Source of the DNA: Nitratireductor kimnyeongensis
GTDB lineage: Bacteria > Pseudomonadota > Alphaproteobacteria > Rhizobiales > Rhizobiaceae
NCBI RefSeq assembly: GCF_019891395.1
Contig: NZ_CP078143.1
Span: forward strand, 2,927,001 to 2,991,000
Length of the DNA stretch: 64,000 nt
Direction of reading: 5' to 3'
Part shown: positions 27,154 to 35,542 of the stretch, piece after piece
Layout: each line of letters starts with the position of its first letter
Position numbering within the stretch: position 1 is the first letter of the stretch
Notes under the pieces: model-generated
Database searches by the model: none
What the model saw: the letters and a program-made list of their open reading frames with translations, nothing else
Told to the model about the DNA's origin: nothing
Made by a program: the position numbers and the translations under genes

Positions 27154-27182
27154 TTGACGTTTACGTAAAAAGAAACTAGCAA
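27154..27182 (+). promoter_or_regulatory. LiuR-like operator within a putative promoter
   Basis: TTGACGTTTACGTAAA (27154-27169) matches what I recall of the operator of MerR-family regulators of branched-chain and fatty acid catabolism in proteobacteria. TTGACG can serve as -35 with TAGCAA (27177-27182) as a weak -10, 17 bases apart. It lies about 140 bases ahead of an acyl-CoA dehydrogenase gene, the expected type of target. No MerR gene is in the window. Confidence 0.5.
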
Positions 27183-27307
27183 TCTTGCGCCAAGGTATGA
27201 TGGCGGGGGTGTGGTCGAGCGGCTAGATTTTGGTCCCGGGCGCACGCTGGACAGTTTGGCGCGCGCCGCAGTTTCAGGCGCTGACGGGACATCAGGAGGA
27301 TTGCAGC

Positions 27308-29080
27308 ATGTATCGAGCCCCGGTCGACGAAATCGCCTTCACCCTGAAACATGTCACCGGGTTCGGCGCCGATCTGGATGCTGGCCGGTTTGGCGATCTC
27401 TCCGAAGATCTGGTCGATGCGATCATTGGCGAGGCCGGGCGCTTTGCTTCTGAGGAGATCGCGCCGCTTGCGAAAGTGGGCGACGAAAAGGGGGCGGTCT
27501 TAAAGGACGGCACCGTCACCACGCCGCAGGGCTGGGCCGACCTTTACCGGCGCTGGTGCGAGGGCGGATGGAACGGGCTTGCCGCTCCTGAGGAATTTGG
27601 CGGGCAGGGCCTGCCGACGTTGCTTTCCGTTGCGACGATGGAGATGTGGAACTCCGGTTCAATGGCGTTTGCCATCGGTCCGACACTGACCATTGGGGCA
27701 ATCGAAGCGCTGGAGAAGCACGCGACACCTGAATTGCAGAAGACCTATCTTGAAAAGCTCGTCTCGGGCGAATGGATGGGCACGATGAATTTGACGGAGC
27801 CGCAGGCTGGCTCCGACCTCAACGCGCTCAAGGCGCGGGCGGAACCGGTGGGCGACGGGACCTATCGCATCTTCGGCCAAAAGATCTTCATTACCTATGG
27901 CGAACAGGATTTCACCGACAACATTGTGCATCTTGTGCTGGCAAGGCTGCCGGATGCGCCGGCGGGCACGAAAGGCATTTCGCTTTTTCTGGTGCCCAAA
28001 TATCTCGTCCACGAGAATGGTACGCTGGGTGAGCGCAACGATGTTTTCTGCGCCTCCATGGAACACAAGCTCGGCATTCACGCCTCTCCCACCTGCACCA
28101 TGATCTATGGCGACGGCAAGTTCGGCGAGACGCCGGGTGCTGTCGGCTGGCTGATAGGCGAGGAAAACCGGGGTCTCGCCTGCATGTTCACCATGATGAA
28201 CAATGCCCGGCTGGCGGTCGGCATGCAGGGTGTGGGGATTGCCGAGGCGGCTACGCAGAAGGCAATGTCCTATGCGCAGGAGCGCCGGCAGGGCCGGGCC
28301 GCGGGTGCGCCCAAGGATGGCGGGATGAGCCCGATCGCCGAGCATCCCGACATCAAGCGCACGCTTTTGACCATGAAGGCAGAGACACAGATGGCGCGCG
28401 CGATCACCTATGCCTGTGGCTATGCGATCGACCGGGCGCGGCTTGGCGAGGGTGACGAGGCGAAGGCCTGGCAGGCGCGCGCGGACATTCTCACCCCCAT
28501 GGCAAAGGCCTTTTCCACCGATGTGGGCGTGGAGGTTGCATCGCTTGGCCTGCAGGTTCATGGCGGCATGGGCTATGTGGAGGAGACGGGGGCTGCCGCG
28601 CTTTACCGCGATGCGCGGATCGCGCCGATCTATGAGGGCACCAACGGCATTCAGGCAATCGACCTCGTCATGCGCAAGCTGCCACTTGAAGGCGGCGAGG
28701 CGGTGGCTGCTCTCATCAAGGAGCTGCGCGCCGACCAGAAGGCGGCTCATGCGGCATCCTCTCTTGGCAAGACCGGCGAGAGGCTGGCTGCGGCGCTGGA
28801 CGATCTCGAAGCGGCGACCGGCTTCATGACCGAAGCGCTTTCCAATGGGCAGGTGAATGAGGCGCTGGCGGGCGCAACGCCCTATTTGCGGCTGTTCTCT
28901 CTCGTCATTGGTGTCGCGTTCAATGCGCGCGCGGCGTGCGGAAACGAAAATTCGGGTCACGCCGCACTGGTGCGTTTCATGGCGGAGAACCTGCTCGGCG
29001 AGACGGGTGCGCTCAGGCAGAGGGTGACGGAAGGGGCGGCGAGCCTCGATGCGGCGGCCGACGCCCTGCTTTCGGTCTGA
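27308..29080 (+). CDS. acyl-CoA dehydrogenase
   Basis: A 590-aa flavoenzyme of the long, proteobacterial acyl-CoA dehydrogenase type that oxidises the alpha-beta bond of acyl-CoA. Landmarks are MNLTEPQAGSDLNAL (flavin contact), the central VHGGMGYVEETGAAALYRD and IAPIYEGTNGIQAIDLV, whose Glu is the likely catalytic base. The C-terminal ~110 residues are the extra domain found in this subgroup. AGGAGG lies just before the ATG. It is followed after ten bases by an enoyl-CoA hydratase, so the pair carries out two successive beta-oxidation-type steps. Confidence 0.93.
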   Translation: MYRAPVDEIAFTLKHVTGFGADLDAGRFGDLSEDLVDAIIGEAGRFASEEIAPLAKVGDEKGAVLKDGTVTTPQGWADLYRRWCEGGWNGLAAPEEFGGQGLPTLLSVATMEMWNSGSMAFAIGPTLTIGAIEALEKHATPELQKTYLEKLVSGEWMGTMNLTEPQAGSDLNALKARAEPVGDGTYRIFGQKIFITYGEQDFTDNIVHLVLARLPDAPAGTKGISLFLVPKYLVHENGTLGERNDVFCASMEHKLGIHASPTCTMIYGDGKFGETPGAVGWLIGEENRGLACMFTMMNNARLAVGMQGVGIAEAATQKAMSYAQERRQGRAAGAPKDGGMSPIAEHPDIKRTLLTMKAETQMARAITYACGYAIDRARLGEGDEAKAWQARADILTPMAKAFSTDVGVEVASLGLQVHGGMGYVEETGAAALYRDARIAPIYEGTNGIQAIDLVMRKLPLEGGEAVAALIKELRADQKAAHAASSLGKTGERLAAALDDLEAATGFMTEALSNGQVNEALAGATPYLRLFSLVIGVAFNARAACGNENSGHAALVRFMAENLLGETGALRQRVTEGAASLDAAADALLSV

Positions 29081-29090
29081 GGAGACGATC

Positions 29091-29837
29091 ATGAGCGAGC
29101 ATGTTCTTATCGAGCGGCGCGGTGCGGTGCAGGTGATCCGGCTGAACCGTCCGGAAAAGAAAAACGCCATCACCCGTGCCATGTATGCGGCGATGGCCGA
29201 TGCGCTGAAGGCAGGTGACGCGGATGACGCGCTGCGCTGCCACGTGCTTCTGGGCACGCCCGGTGCGTTTTCGGCGGGCAATGACCTTGCCGATTTCATG
29301 GCGGTGGCCGCCGGCGGGGAGGGCGGCGAGGAGGTCTATGATTTTCTTCTGGCGCTGGCCGGGGCTCAAAAGCCGCTCGTCTCGGGCGTGGACGGCATCG
29401 CGGTGGGGATCGGCACGACAATCCACATGCATTGCGACCTGACCTTCGCGACGCCGGCAACCGTGTTTTCCACGCCGTTCGTGGATCTGGGGCTCGTGCC
29501 GGAGGCGGGGTCGAGCCTGTTGGGACCGGCGCTTATGGGCCATCAGCGCGCCTTCGCCATGTTGGCGCTGGCCGAAGGGCTGCCGGCAGAGGATGCGCGC
29601 GCGGCTGGGCTGATCCACCGCGTGGTGGGGCAGGAAGAGCTCGAAGATGCGGCTTTCAATGCAGCGGAAGCGCTTGCCGCAAAACCGCCGGAGGCGTTGC
29701 GCATCGCCCGCAATCTGTTGCGCGGGCCGCGCGACGATGTTGTCGCGCGCATTCGGGAAGAGGGTGAGCATTTTCGCGCCCGTCTGAAATCGGATGAAGC
29801 GCGTGCCGCTTTCATGGCTTTCATGAGCCGCAAGTAG
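29091..29837 (+). CDS. enoyl-CoA hydratase/isomerase family protein
   Basis: A 248-aa crotonase-fold enzyme. Motifs are IRLNRPEKKNAITRAMY at the N-terminus, the oxyanion hole at GAFSAGNDLADF, and FVDLGLVPEAGSSLL with a likely catalytic acid. This last motif also occurs in enoyl-CoA isomerases, so hydration versus isomerisation is not settled. The gene follows the acyl-CoA dehydrogenase by ten bases with a GAGGAG ribosome binding site and is surely in the same operon. Confidence 0.9.
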   Translation: MSEHVLIERRGAVQVIRLNRPEKKNAITRAMYAAMADALKAGDADDALRCHVLLGTPGAFSAGNDLADFMAVAAGGEGGEEVYDFLLALAGAQKPLVSGVDGIAVGIGTTIHMHCDLTFATPATVFSTPFVDLGLVPEAGSSLLGPALMGHQRAFAMLALAEGLPAEDARAAGLIHRVVGQEELEDAAFNAAEALAAKPPEALRIARNLLRGPRDDVVARIREEGEHFRARLKSDEARAAFMAFMSRK

Positions 29838-29883
29838 GGCGGGCCGAGGGGCGTTGGATGCCTCGGTCAGTGATGCAACGCCT

Positions 29884-29931
29884 GCCCCTCATCCCCCTGC
29901 CGGGACCTTCTCCCCGCTCGCGGGGAGAAGG
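29884..29931. repeat. intergenic palindromic repeat (same family as the glyS insert)
   Basis: GCCCCTCATCC followed by CCGGGACCTTCTCCCCG and its inverted copy; the perfect core hairpin is 29906-29916 with 29921-29931. It closely resembles the first half of the element inside glyS at 19249-19299. It lies between the ends of the converging enoyl-CoA hydratase and pdxH genes, where the hairpin may also act as a terminator. Confidence 0.75.
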
Positions 29932-29955
29932 AGGCTGTTATTGTGGCTCGGTCTT

Positions 29956-30573
29956 TTACGGATAAAGCCGCTCCGTCTGCCAGTCGCCGTTTTTGTCGCG
30001 GCTGAAGACCACGCGGTCGTGCAGGCGGAAAGGGCGGTCGTGCCAGAATTCAATGGATCGCGGAATGATCCTGAGGCCCGACCAGTGCGACGGGCGCGGG
30101 ATGGTGCCGACCGCAAACTTCGCCGTGTATTCGGCAACCGCCTTTTCCAGCGCGAAGCGGCTTTCGAGCGGGCGGGACTGTTTTGAGGCCCAGGCGCCGA
30201 TGCGGCTGCCGCGCGGGCGCGAGGCGTAGTATTCGTCCGCCTCGGCATCGCTCACCACTTCGACCGGCCCGCGAATGCGCACCTGACGGCGCAGGCTCTT
30301 CCAGTGAAAACACATGGCGGCTTTCTTCGCGCTCAGGATCTCGCCCCCCTTGGCGCTCTCGAAATTCGTGTAGAAGACAAAGCCGCGCTCATCGAAACCC
30401 TTGAGAAGAACCATGCGCACATTGGGCATTCCATCGGGGTCGACGGTGGCGAGAGCCAGTGCATTGGGGTCATTGGGCTCGGATCTGGTGGCGTCTTCAA
30501 GCCATTCCGCAAAAAGCCGGAAAGGCTCGTTGCGCTCAGTGAAGTCACCGGATTTTAACGTCTCGTCAATCAT
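29956..30573 (-). CDS. pdxH: pyridoxine/pyridoxamine 5'-phosphate oxidase
   Basis: FMN enzyme that makes pyridoxal 5'-phosphate. The 205-aa sequence has [20 protein letters not shown], the [13 protein letters not shown] loop, [37 protein letters not shown] and the typical C-terminal DWQTERLYP. The ATG at 30573 begins the family core; the open frame continues upstream but that region belongs to the lipoprotein's coding strand. It is divergent from the lipoprotein gene with only ~40 bases between. Confidence 0.96.
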   Translation of the reverse strand: MIDETLKSGDFTERNEPFRLFAEWLEDATRSEPNDPNALALATVDPDGMPNVRMVLLKGFDERGFVFYTNFESAKGGEILSAKKAAMCFHWKSLRRQVRIRGPVEVVSDAEADEYYASRPRGSRIGAWASKQSRPLESRFALEKAVAEYTAKFAVGTIPRPSHWSGLRIIPRSIEFWHDRPFRLHDRVVFSRDKNGDWQTERLYP

Positions 30574-30613
30574 ACTGGCTGCCTGTTCGCTTATTCTACG
30601 GGGAGAATGCCGA

Positions 30614-31102
30614 TTGTCGGGGGCAACGCAAGCGCCAGTTCGAAGCATAGCCTTGGGTCTGCGTTGTTTTGGGCGTCTTACCGGTCTGGTGGGCGTGATT
30701 CTCCTTACCGGCTGCAGCCTTTCGGCGCTCGACGTGGGAGAAGCCGACATTGACCGATCGCTTGTCACGGGGGCGATTGCGCCCCCCGTCGAGAGCATGT
30801 CCACACCATTGCCCGCCATGAACCATGCCGGGTCAGAGGGCTTTCCGGCCGGAACCGCGGCCTTGCTGCAGGCGATGGTCGCCCAGCTTGGCCCGAATCT
30901 GGAAGGGGAGTTGCCGGTATCATGGGCGGATGAGGATAGCGGTGTTCAGGGTGTGGTTTCTTATATGATCGAAGATGCAAATGGGAATTGCCGGCATTTC
31001 ACTACATCGCGCGAAAGTTTCGACGGGATCCGCCTTTATCGCGGCAGACTCTGCGTGGATCCGGAATTCGGGTGGCAGATCGATGAATTTGAGGCTGTTT
31101 GA
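30614..31102 (+). CDS. lipoprotein, RT0821/Lpp0805-type surface antigen-like
   Basis: A 162-aa lipoprotein: a signal sequence ending in the lipobox LTGCSLS, an acidic linker, and a C-terminal ~60-residue domain with [19 protein letters not shown] and [13 protein letters not shown]. The two cysteines and the Ser-Gly/Trp pattern resemble the 17-kDa surface antigen domain. TTG at 30614 is proposed as start because GGGGAG precedes it by eight bases; a TTG at 30653 is the alternative. Function is unknown; outer membrane location is inferred. Confidence 0.65.
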   Translation: MSGATQAPVRSIALGLRCFGRLTGLVGVILLTGCSLSALDVGEADIDRSLVTGAIAPPVESMSTPLPAMNHAGSEGFPAGTAALLQAMVAQLGPNLEGELPVSWADEDSGVQGVVSYMIEDANGNCRHFTTSRESFDGIRLYRGRLCVDPEFGWQIDEFEAV

Positions 31103-31220
31103 CGGGCAAATCCGGCTAAAGCTCTGGAATTTCTTCCTAGCCAAACGCATATAGGAAGCGACATCCCCAATTCACGACGTTTTGCCCTATAATGGGTGAC
31201 GACCAAAGACAGAGTTGCAC

Positions 31221-32171
31221 ATGCGCAATCCATATGACGTTCTGGGCGTGGCCAAGAACGCCTCGTCCAAGGAGATAAAATCGGCTTACCGGAAGCTGGC
31301 GAAACAGTACCACCCGGATCAGAAGCCCGACGATCCCAAGGCCAAGGAGCGGTTCGCCGAGATTGGACAGGCGTACGAAATTCTGGGTGACGAGAAGCAG
31401 CGCGGCGCTTTCGATCGCGGCGAGATCGACGCTGAGGGCAAACCCCGCTTTGCAGGCTTCGAAGGCGCTGGTGCGGGCGGCGATCCGTTTGCGGGCTTTC
31501 GCCGATCTGCCCGTGGCGGGCCGGGAGCCCAGCATTTCGAATTCAGAAGCGGCGGCCCCGATGGCGCTGGTTTCGGCGGGGCGGACATTTTCAGTCAGAT
31601 TTTCGGTGACGCTTTTTCGCAGGCAGGCGCCGGGCGCGGGCGACGCGCCGGAGCCGGTGGCGCCGGTGGGCGTCCGAGCGGCATGGGCGATCTGAATGCG
31701 ACACTCGATGTGGATATCGAGGACGTGGCCCGAGCAGAGAAGGTGACGGCGGTCTTTCCCGGCGGACGGCGCATTGCGGTGAAACTTCCGCGCTACGTGG
31801 AAGATGGCCAGACCATCCGTCTCAAGGGGCAGGGTGAGGAAACGCCGTTCGGCGAGCGGGGCGATGCGCTGGTGAAACTGCGTTTCAAGGCGCACCCGCG
31901 CTACCGGATCGAGGGACGCGATCTCCACGTGGATCTTCCGGTGAGCCTCCGCGATGCTGTCCTGGGCGCCAAAGTGCCTGTCGAAACGCCGACGGGGCGT
32001 CTTGCTCTGACCGTGCCTGCCTGGACGAGTTCGGGAAAGACCATGCGCTTCAAAGGCCGCGGGTTGCCCCGCAAGACCGAAGGCAATGGCGATCTCTACG
32101 CGCATATCCAGATCATGCTTCCGGAAGGCGGAGACCCCGCGTTGGAAGCATTGTTCCGCCAATCTGCTTGA
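31221..32171 (+). CDS. DnaJ-family (CbpA-like) co-chaperone
   Basis: A 316-aa type II J-protein that would stimulate an Hsp70 ATPase. The J domain is at residues 1-68, with the HPD motif in KQYHPDQKPDD; then a Gly/Phe-rich region (about 80-150) and the two beta-sandwich C-terminal domains of DnaJ, without the Cys-rich zinc region. The ATG at 31221 (MRNPYDVLGVAKNAS) is standard for the family. It precedes fabI by ~155 bases. Confidence 0.93.
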   Translation: MRNPYDVLGVAKNASSKEIKSAYRKLAKQYHPDQKPDDPKAKERFAEIGQAYEILGDEKQRGAFDRGEIDAEGKPRFAGFEGAGAGGDPFAGFRRSARGGPGAQHFEFRSGGPDGAGFGGADIFSQIFGDAFSQAGAGRGRRAGAGGAGGRPSGMGDLNATLDVDIEDVARAEKVTAVFPGGRRIAVKLPRYVEDGQTIRLKGQGEETPFGERGDALVKLRFKAHPRYRIEGRDLHVDLPVSLRDAVLGAKVPVETPTGRLALTVPAWTSSGKTMRFKGRGLPRKTEGNGDLYAHIQIMLPEGGDPALEALFRQSA

Positions 32172-32328
32172 TGCCTTGGCCGGGCTGTGCGATAGGGCTG
32201 CCGGCTTATCGCGTTGCGCCTTCGGAGAATCGTGGGCAGATGCGGGTGAAAAAGACACAGGATGATGAAGCGGCGCGCCTTCAGGTGAAAGCATGACGCT
32301 TCGGCAATTGGATTCGGAGAACCATTCC

Positions 32329-33147
32329 ATGACAAATGGCAATGGCCTGATGGCCGGAAAGCGCGGGCTCATTCTGGGGGTCGCCAACAACCGCTCGATC
32401 GCGTGGGGCATTGCGAAAGCATGTGCCAATGCCGGCGCAGAGCTGGCGCTCACATATCAGGGTGACGCGTTGAAGAAGCGGGTCGAGCCGCTGGCCGCAG
32501 AACTGGGCGCGATTGTCGCCGGCCATTGCGACGTGACGGACATGGACAGTGTCGATGCGGTGTTTGCAAAGCTCGAGAAGGAATGGGGCAAGCTGGACTT
32601 TCTCGTCCATGCGGTGGCCTTCTCCGACAAGGACGAGCTGACCGGACGATATGTCGACACGAGCCGCGAAAATTTCCTGCGCAGCATGGATATCTCCGTC
32701 TATTCGCTGACGGCGATTGCAAAGCGTGCCGAACCGCTGATGAGCGATGGCGGATCCATCCTGACGCTGACCTATTACGGCGCCGAAAAGGTAATGCCGC
32801 ACTACAATGTCATGGGTGTGGCCAAGGCAGCCCTTGAGGCGAGCGTGCGCTATCTGGCCGTCGACATGGGCGGCAACAACATCCGCGTCAACGCCATTTC
32901 GGCAGGTCCGATCAAGACGCTTGCCGCCTCCGGTATTGGCGATTTCCGCTATATCCTGCGCTGGAACGAGTATAATTCGCCGCTGAAGCGCGTTGTGACC
33001 ACGGACGAGGTGGGCGATTCGGCCCTTTACATGCTCTCGCATCTCTCGCGCGGCGTAACGGGTGAAATCCTGCATGTGGACTCTGGCTATCATGTCGTCG
33101 GCATGAAGGCGGTCGACGCTCCGGATATTTCCGTCGTCACGGAGTAG
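32329..33147 (+). CDS. fabI: enoyl-ACP reductase (NADH) FabI
   Basis: Last reductive step of each fatty acid elongation cycle. The 272-aa short-chain dehydrogenase has the FabI nucleotide signature GVANNRSIAWGIAKA, the YYGAEKVMPHYNVMGVAK active site with the Tyr and Lys pair, and AISAGPIKTLAASGI. The ATG at 32329 has GGAG upstream; the ATG at 32293 would add 12 residues with no family match. It is followed after 15 bases by a histidine phosphatase. Confidence 0.95.
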   Translation: MTNGNGLMAGKRGLILGVANNRSIAWGIAKACANAGAELALTYQGDALKKRVEPLAAELGAIVAGHCDVTDMDSVDAVFAKLEKEWGKLDFLVHAVAFSDKDELTGRYVDTSRENFLRSMDISVYSLTAIAKRAEPLMSDGGSILTLTYYGAEKVMPHYNVMGVAKAALEASVRYLAVDMGGNNIRVNAISAGPIKTLAASGIGDFRYILRWNEYNSPLKRVVTTDEVGDSALYMLSHLSRGVTGEILHVDSGYHVVGMKAVDAPDISVVTE

Positions 33148-33162
33148 ATACGAAGGCGCATC

Positions 33163-33753
33163 GTGCTTCCATTATTGTATATAATTCGCCACGGTCAGAC
33201 CGCGTGGAATGCCGAGGAGCGCCTGCAAGGACAGGCCGATACGGATATCAATACGGTCGGCCAGGTTCAGGCTGACCGCAACGGAATCCGCCTTGCCGAT
33301 CTTCTGAACCATGATGCGGATGGCTTCGATTTCGTGGCCAGCCCGCTTCGGCGTACGCGCGAAACGATGGAGCGTGTGCGTGCCGGTCTCGACCTGCCGC
33401 GCGAGGGATATCGAACCGATCCACGGCTGATGGAGCTGAACTTCGGTGACTGGCAGGGCTTCACCTACGCCGAACTGGAAGCGGCCAATCCGGGAAGCAC
33501 CGAAGCTCGTTCCCACGACAAGTGGGGATTCGTGCCTCCGGGTGCAGACGCCGAGAGCTACGAGAGACTGGCCGAACGGGTGAAGCCGTGGCTCGGCGAG
33601 TTGTCCGGCCCCACGGTCTGTGTGACCCATGGCGGGGTCATCCGGTCGCTGCTGTACCTGACGGGGCATGCCACAAGCGATGAGGCTGCAGCACTTACCA
33701 TTCCACAAGACAGGATATTGCGGTTCCAGGACGGGACGGCAGAGTGGCTTTAG
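33163..33753 (+). CDS. histidine phosphatase family protein
   Basis: A 196-aa phosphoglycerate-mutase-like phosphatase. The phospho-histidine motif is IIRHGQTAWNAEERLQG at the N-terminus, with ASPLRRTRETMERV, ELNFGDWQGFTY and the second catalytic VCVTHGGVIRSL. Substrate unknown. The GTG start lies 15 bases after fabI, so the two genes are co-transcribed. The TAG stop is the first part of repeat copy B. Confidence 0.88.
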   Translation: MLPLLYIIRHGQTAWNAEERLQGQADTDINTVGQVQADRNGIRLADLLNHDADGFDFVASPLRRTRETMERVRAGLDLPREGYRTDPRLMELNFGDWQGFTYAELEAANPGSTEARSHDKWGFVPPGADAESYERLAERVKPWLGELSGPTVCVTHGGVIRSLLYLTGHATSDEAAALTIPQDRILRFQDGTAEWL

Positions 33754-33846
33754 AACGGTTCACCGTTTCACGGAAACGCTGCTCCGCTCTATCCAACGGT
33801 TTCTCCGCGTTTATGCGGAAGGCACGTGATTCCACCTGGCTGAAAA
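33752..33846. repeat. intergenic mosaic repeat, copy B
   Basis: Same order of blocks as 7389-7487: GAACGGTTCACC, CGTTTCACGGAAACG, CTGCTCCGCTCTAT, a less similar centre, and GTGATTCCACCTGG. It starts within the stop codon of the histidine phosphatase gene, so the element supplies or overlaps the 3' end of that gene. Confidence 0.75.
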
Positions 33847-33870
33847 GAGTTGCAGAATCCCGGATCAGGA

Positions 33871-34119
33871 TCAGTCGGGCAACAGCATGTCGGTGATCTG
33901 CTTCACGCCATTGTCGACTTCGCGATAGGCGACGATAACGCTCATGCCCGGTTCGATGGCGGAGACATCCATCTCGGCTGGCAGTTTGAAGATCTGACCA
34001 TTCTCCAGCGTAATGGTGAGATTTTCTGGGTCGACATTGGCAACCCGCCCCTCGGTGTCCAGGGCAAAGGCTGAGGAGACGAGCAAAAGTAAGCCCAATG
34101 CGGCTGCAAAGATGCGCAT
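33871..34119 (-). CDS. DUF1344 periplasmic protein
   Basis: An 82-aa exported protein: signal peptide MRIFAAALGLLLLVSSAFA, then a compact beta domain (EGRVANVDPENLTITLENG, FKLPAEMDVSAIEPGMSVIV) of the DUF1344 type common in rhizobia, of unknown function. The ATG at 34119 has an AGAGG box six to ten bases ahead; an ATG at 34140 is also possible. It is divergent from aroC. Confidence 0.82.
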   Translation of the reverse strand: MRIFAAALGLLLLVSSAFALDTEGRVANVDPENLTITLENGQIFKLPAEMDVSAIEPGMSVIVAYREVDNGVKQITDMLLPD

Positions 34120-34430
34120 TCCATACCTCTTTTTCGACATGAGCACCGATAGAACGGCGCGAAAGCGAAGCAGATATTAACCGCCTAATTGTGTCAAAAC
34201 TAGTGTGTGGAACACTTGATCATTTCGTGTTCCACACGGAGCAACGCCACCGATTGTTTCCGTTCCGAAAGCAGCCAAACCGGGCATGTTGTGTTGGAAT
34301 GCCGGTGCACGAGGCAATCGCACGAGCCAATCCGGTTTGACCGTTTTCCCAAACGCCAATAGAAGCGGGATTACCGGCCCTCGAGGATATCTGGATGGCC
34401 GGCCCTATCGATTGTTGGAAGCCTGCATTC
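34120..34430. other. divergent intergenic region with an 11-bp inverted repeat
   Basis: This 311-base gap separates DUF1344 and aroC. Its notable content is a perfect inverted repeat GTGTGGAACAC (34205-34215) and GTGTTCCACAC (34227-34237) with an 11-base loop, which could be an operator or a hairpin. No convincing gene is visible; a 60-codon minus-strand frame lacks any ribosome binding site or known similarity. Confidence 0.55.
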
Positions 34431-35531
34431 ATGTCACACAATACATTCGGCCATCTTTTTCGTGTCACCACCTGGGGTGAGAGCCATGGCCCGGCGATCG
34501 GCTGTGTGGTCGACGGATGCCCGCCCGGCATTCGTTTCACGCTTTCCGACATCCAGACAGAACTCGATAAAAGGCGCCCGGGCCAATCGCGCTTCGTGAC
34601 ACAGCGGCGCGAGCCGGATGCGGTGAAAGTCCTTTCAGGCGTGTTGCCGGACGAGGATGGCGAAACGCTGATCACCACCGGAACACCAGTTTCCATGATG
34701 ATCGAGAATGTGGATCAGCGCTCCAAGGACTATGGCGAGATCGCAAAGCGTTTCCGTCCTGGTCATGCCGACTATACCTATGAGACGAAATACGGCCTGC
34801 GCGACTATCGCGGGGGTGGGCGCTCTTCGGCGCGCGAGACGGCGACACGTGTTGCCGCTGGAGCGCTTGCACGCAAGGTGGTGCCCGGCATGAATGTTCG
34901 TGCGGCCCTGGTCGCCATGGGCGAAAAGGAAATCGACAGGGCGAATTGGAACTGGGATTTCATTGGCGATGCGGAGAACCCGTTTTTCACGCCGGACCCA
35001 CAATCCGTCGCAGTCTTTACCGATTATCTCGATGGCGTTCGCAAGGCGGGTTCCTCGGTGGGCGCGGTCATTGAGGTGGTGGCCGAGGGTGTGCCGGTGG
35101 GGCTCGGTGCTCCGGTTTATGCCAAGCTTGATCAGGACATCTGCGCCAATCTGATGTCGATCAACGCCGTGAAAGGCGTCGAAATCGGCAATGGGTTCCA
35201 GGCAGCCCGGATTACCGGAGAGGAAAACGCCGACGAAATGCGCATGGGCAATGACGGCGCGCCGCGTTTCCTGAGCAACAATGCAGGCGGCATTCTGGGC
35301 GGCATCTCAACCGGAGAGTCCATTGTCGCGCGTTTTGCGGTGAAACCGACCTCATCGATCCTGACACCGCGCCAGAGCATCGACAAGGATGGCAATGAGG
35401 TCGATGTCCTTACCAAGGGCAGGCACGATCCGTGTGTGGGCATTCGTGCCGTCCCGATTGCCGAAGCGATGGTTGCCTGCGCGATTGCCGATCATTATCT
35501 GCGCCATCGTGGCCAGACCGGCCGCATCTGA
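34431..35531 (+). CDS. aroC: chorismate synthase
   Basis: Last step of the shikimate pathway, using reduced FMN to turn EPSP into chorismate. The 366-aa protein starts [20 protein letters not shown] and has the three family signatures: [32 protein letters not shown] [16 protein letters not shown], and [18 protein letters not shown]. It is followed eleven bases later by ribB, probably in one transcript. Confidence 0.98.
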   Translation: MSHNTFGHLFRVTTWGESHGPAIGCVVDGCPPGIRFTLSDIQTELDKRRPGQSRFVTQRREPDAVKVLSGVLPDEDGETLITTGTPVSMMIENVDQRSKDYGEIAKRFRPGHADYTYETKYGLRDYRGGGRSSARETATRVAAGALARKVVPGMNVRAALVAMGEKEIDRANWNWDFIGDAENPFFTPDPQSVAVFTDYLDGVRKAGSSVGAVIEVVAEGVPVGLGAPVYAKLDQDICANLMSINAVKGVEIGNGFQAARITGEENADEMRMGNDGAPRFLSNNAGGILGGISTGESIVARFAVKPTSSILTPRQSIDKDGNEVDVLTKGRHDPCVGIRAVPIAEAMVACAIADHYLRHRGQTGRI

Positions 35532-35542
35532 CGGAGTGTTCA

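Noticed and set aside
27207..27245. tRNA-like segment (GTGGTCGAGCGGCTAGA) resembling a D arm
   Set aside because: No anticodon arm, T arm or acceptor stem can be drawn around it.
30401..30613. 71-codon upstream extension of the lipoprotein gene
   Set aside because: This part is antisense to pdxH and would place residues before the lipoprotein signal sequence.
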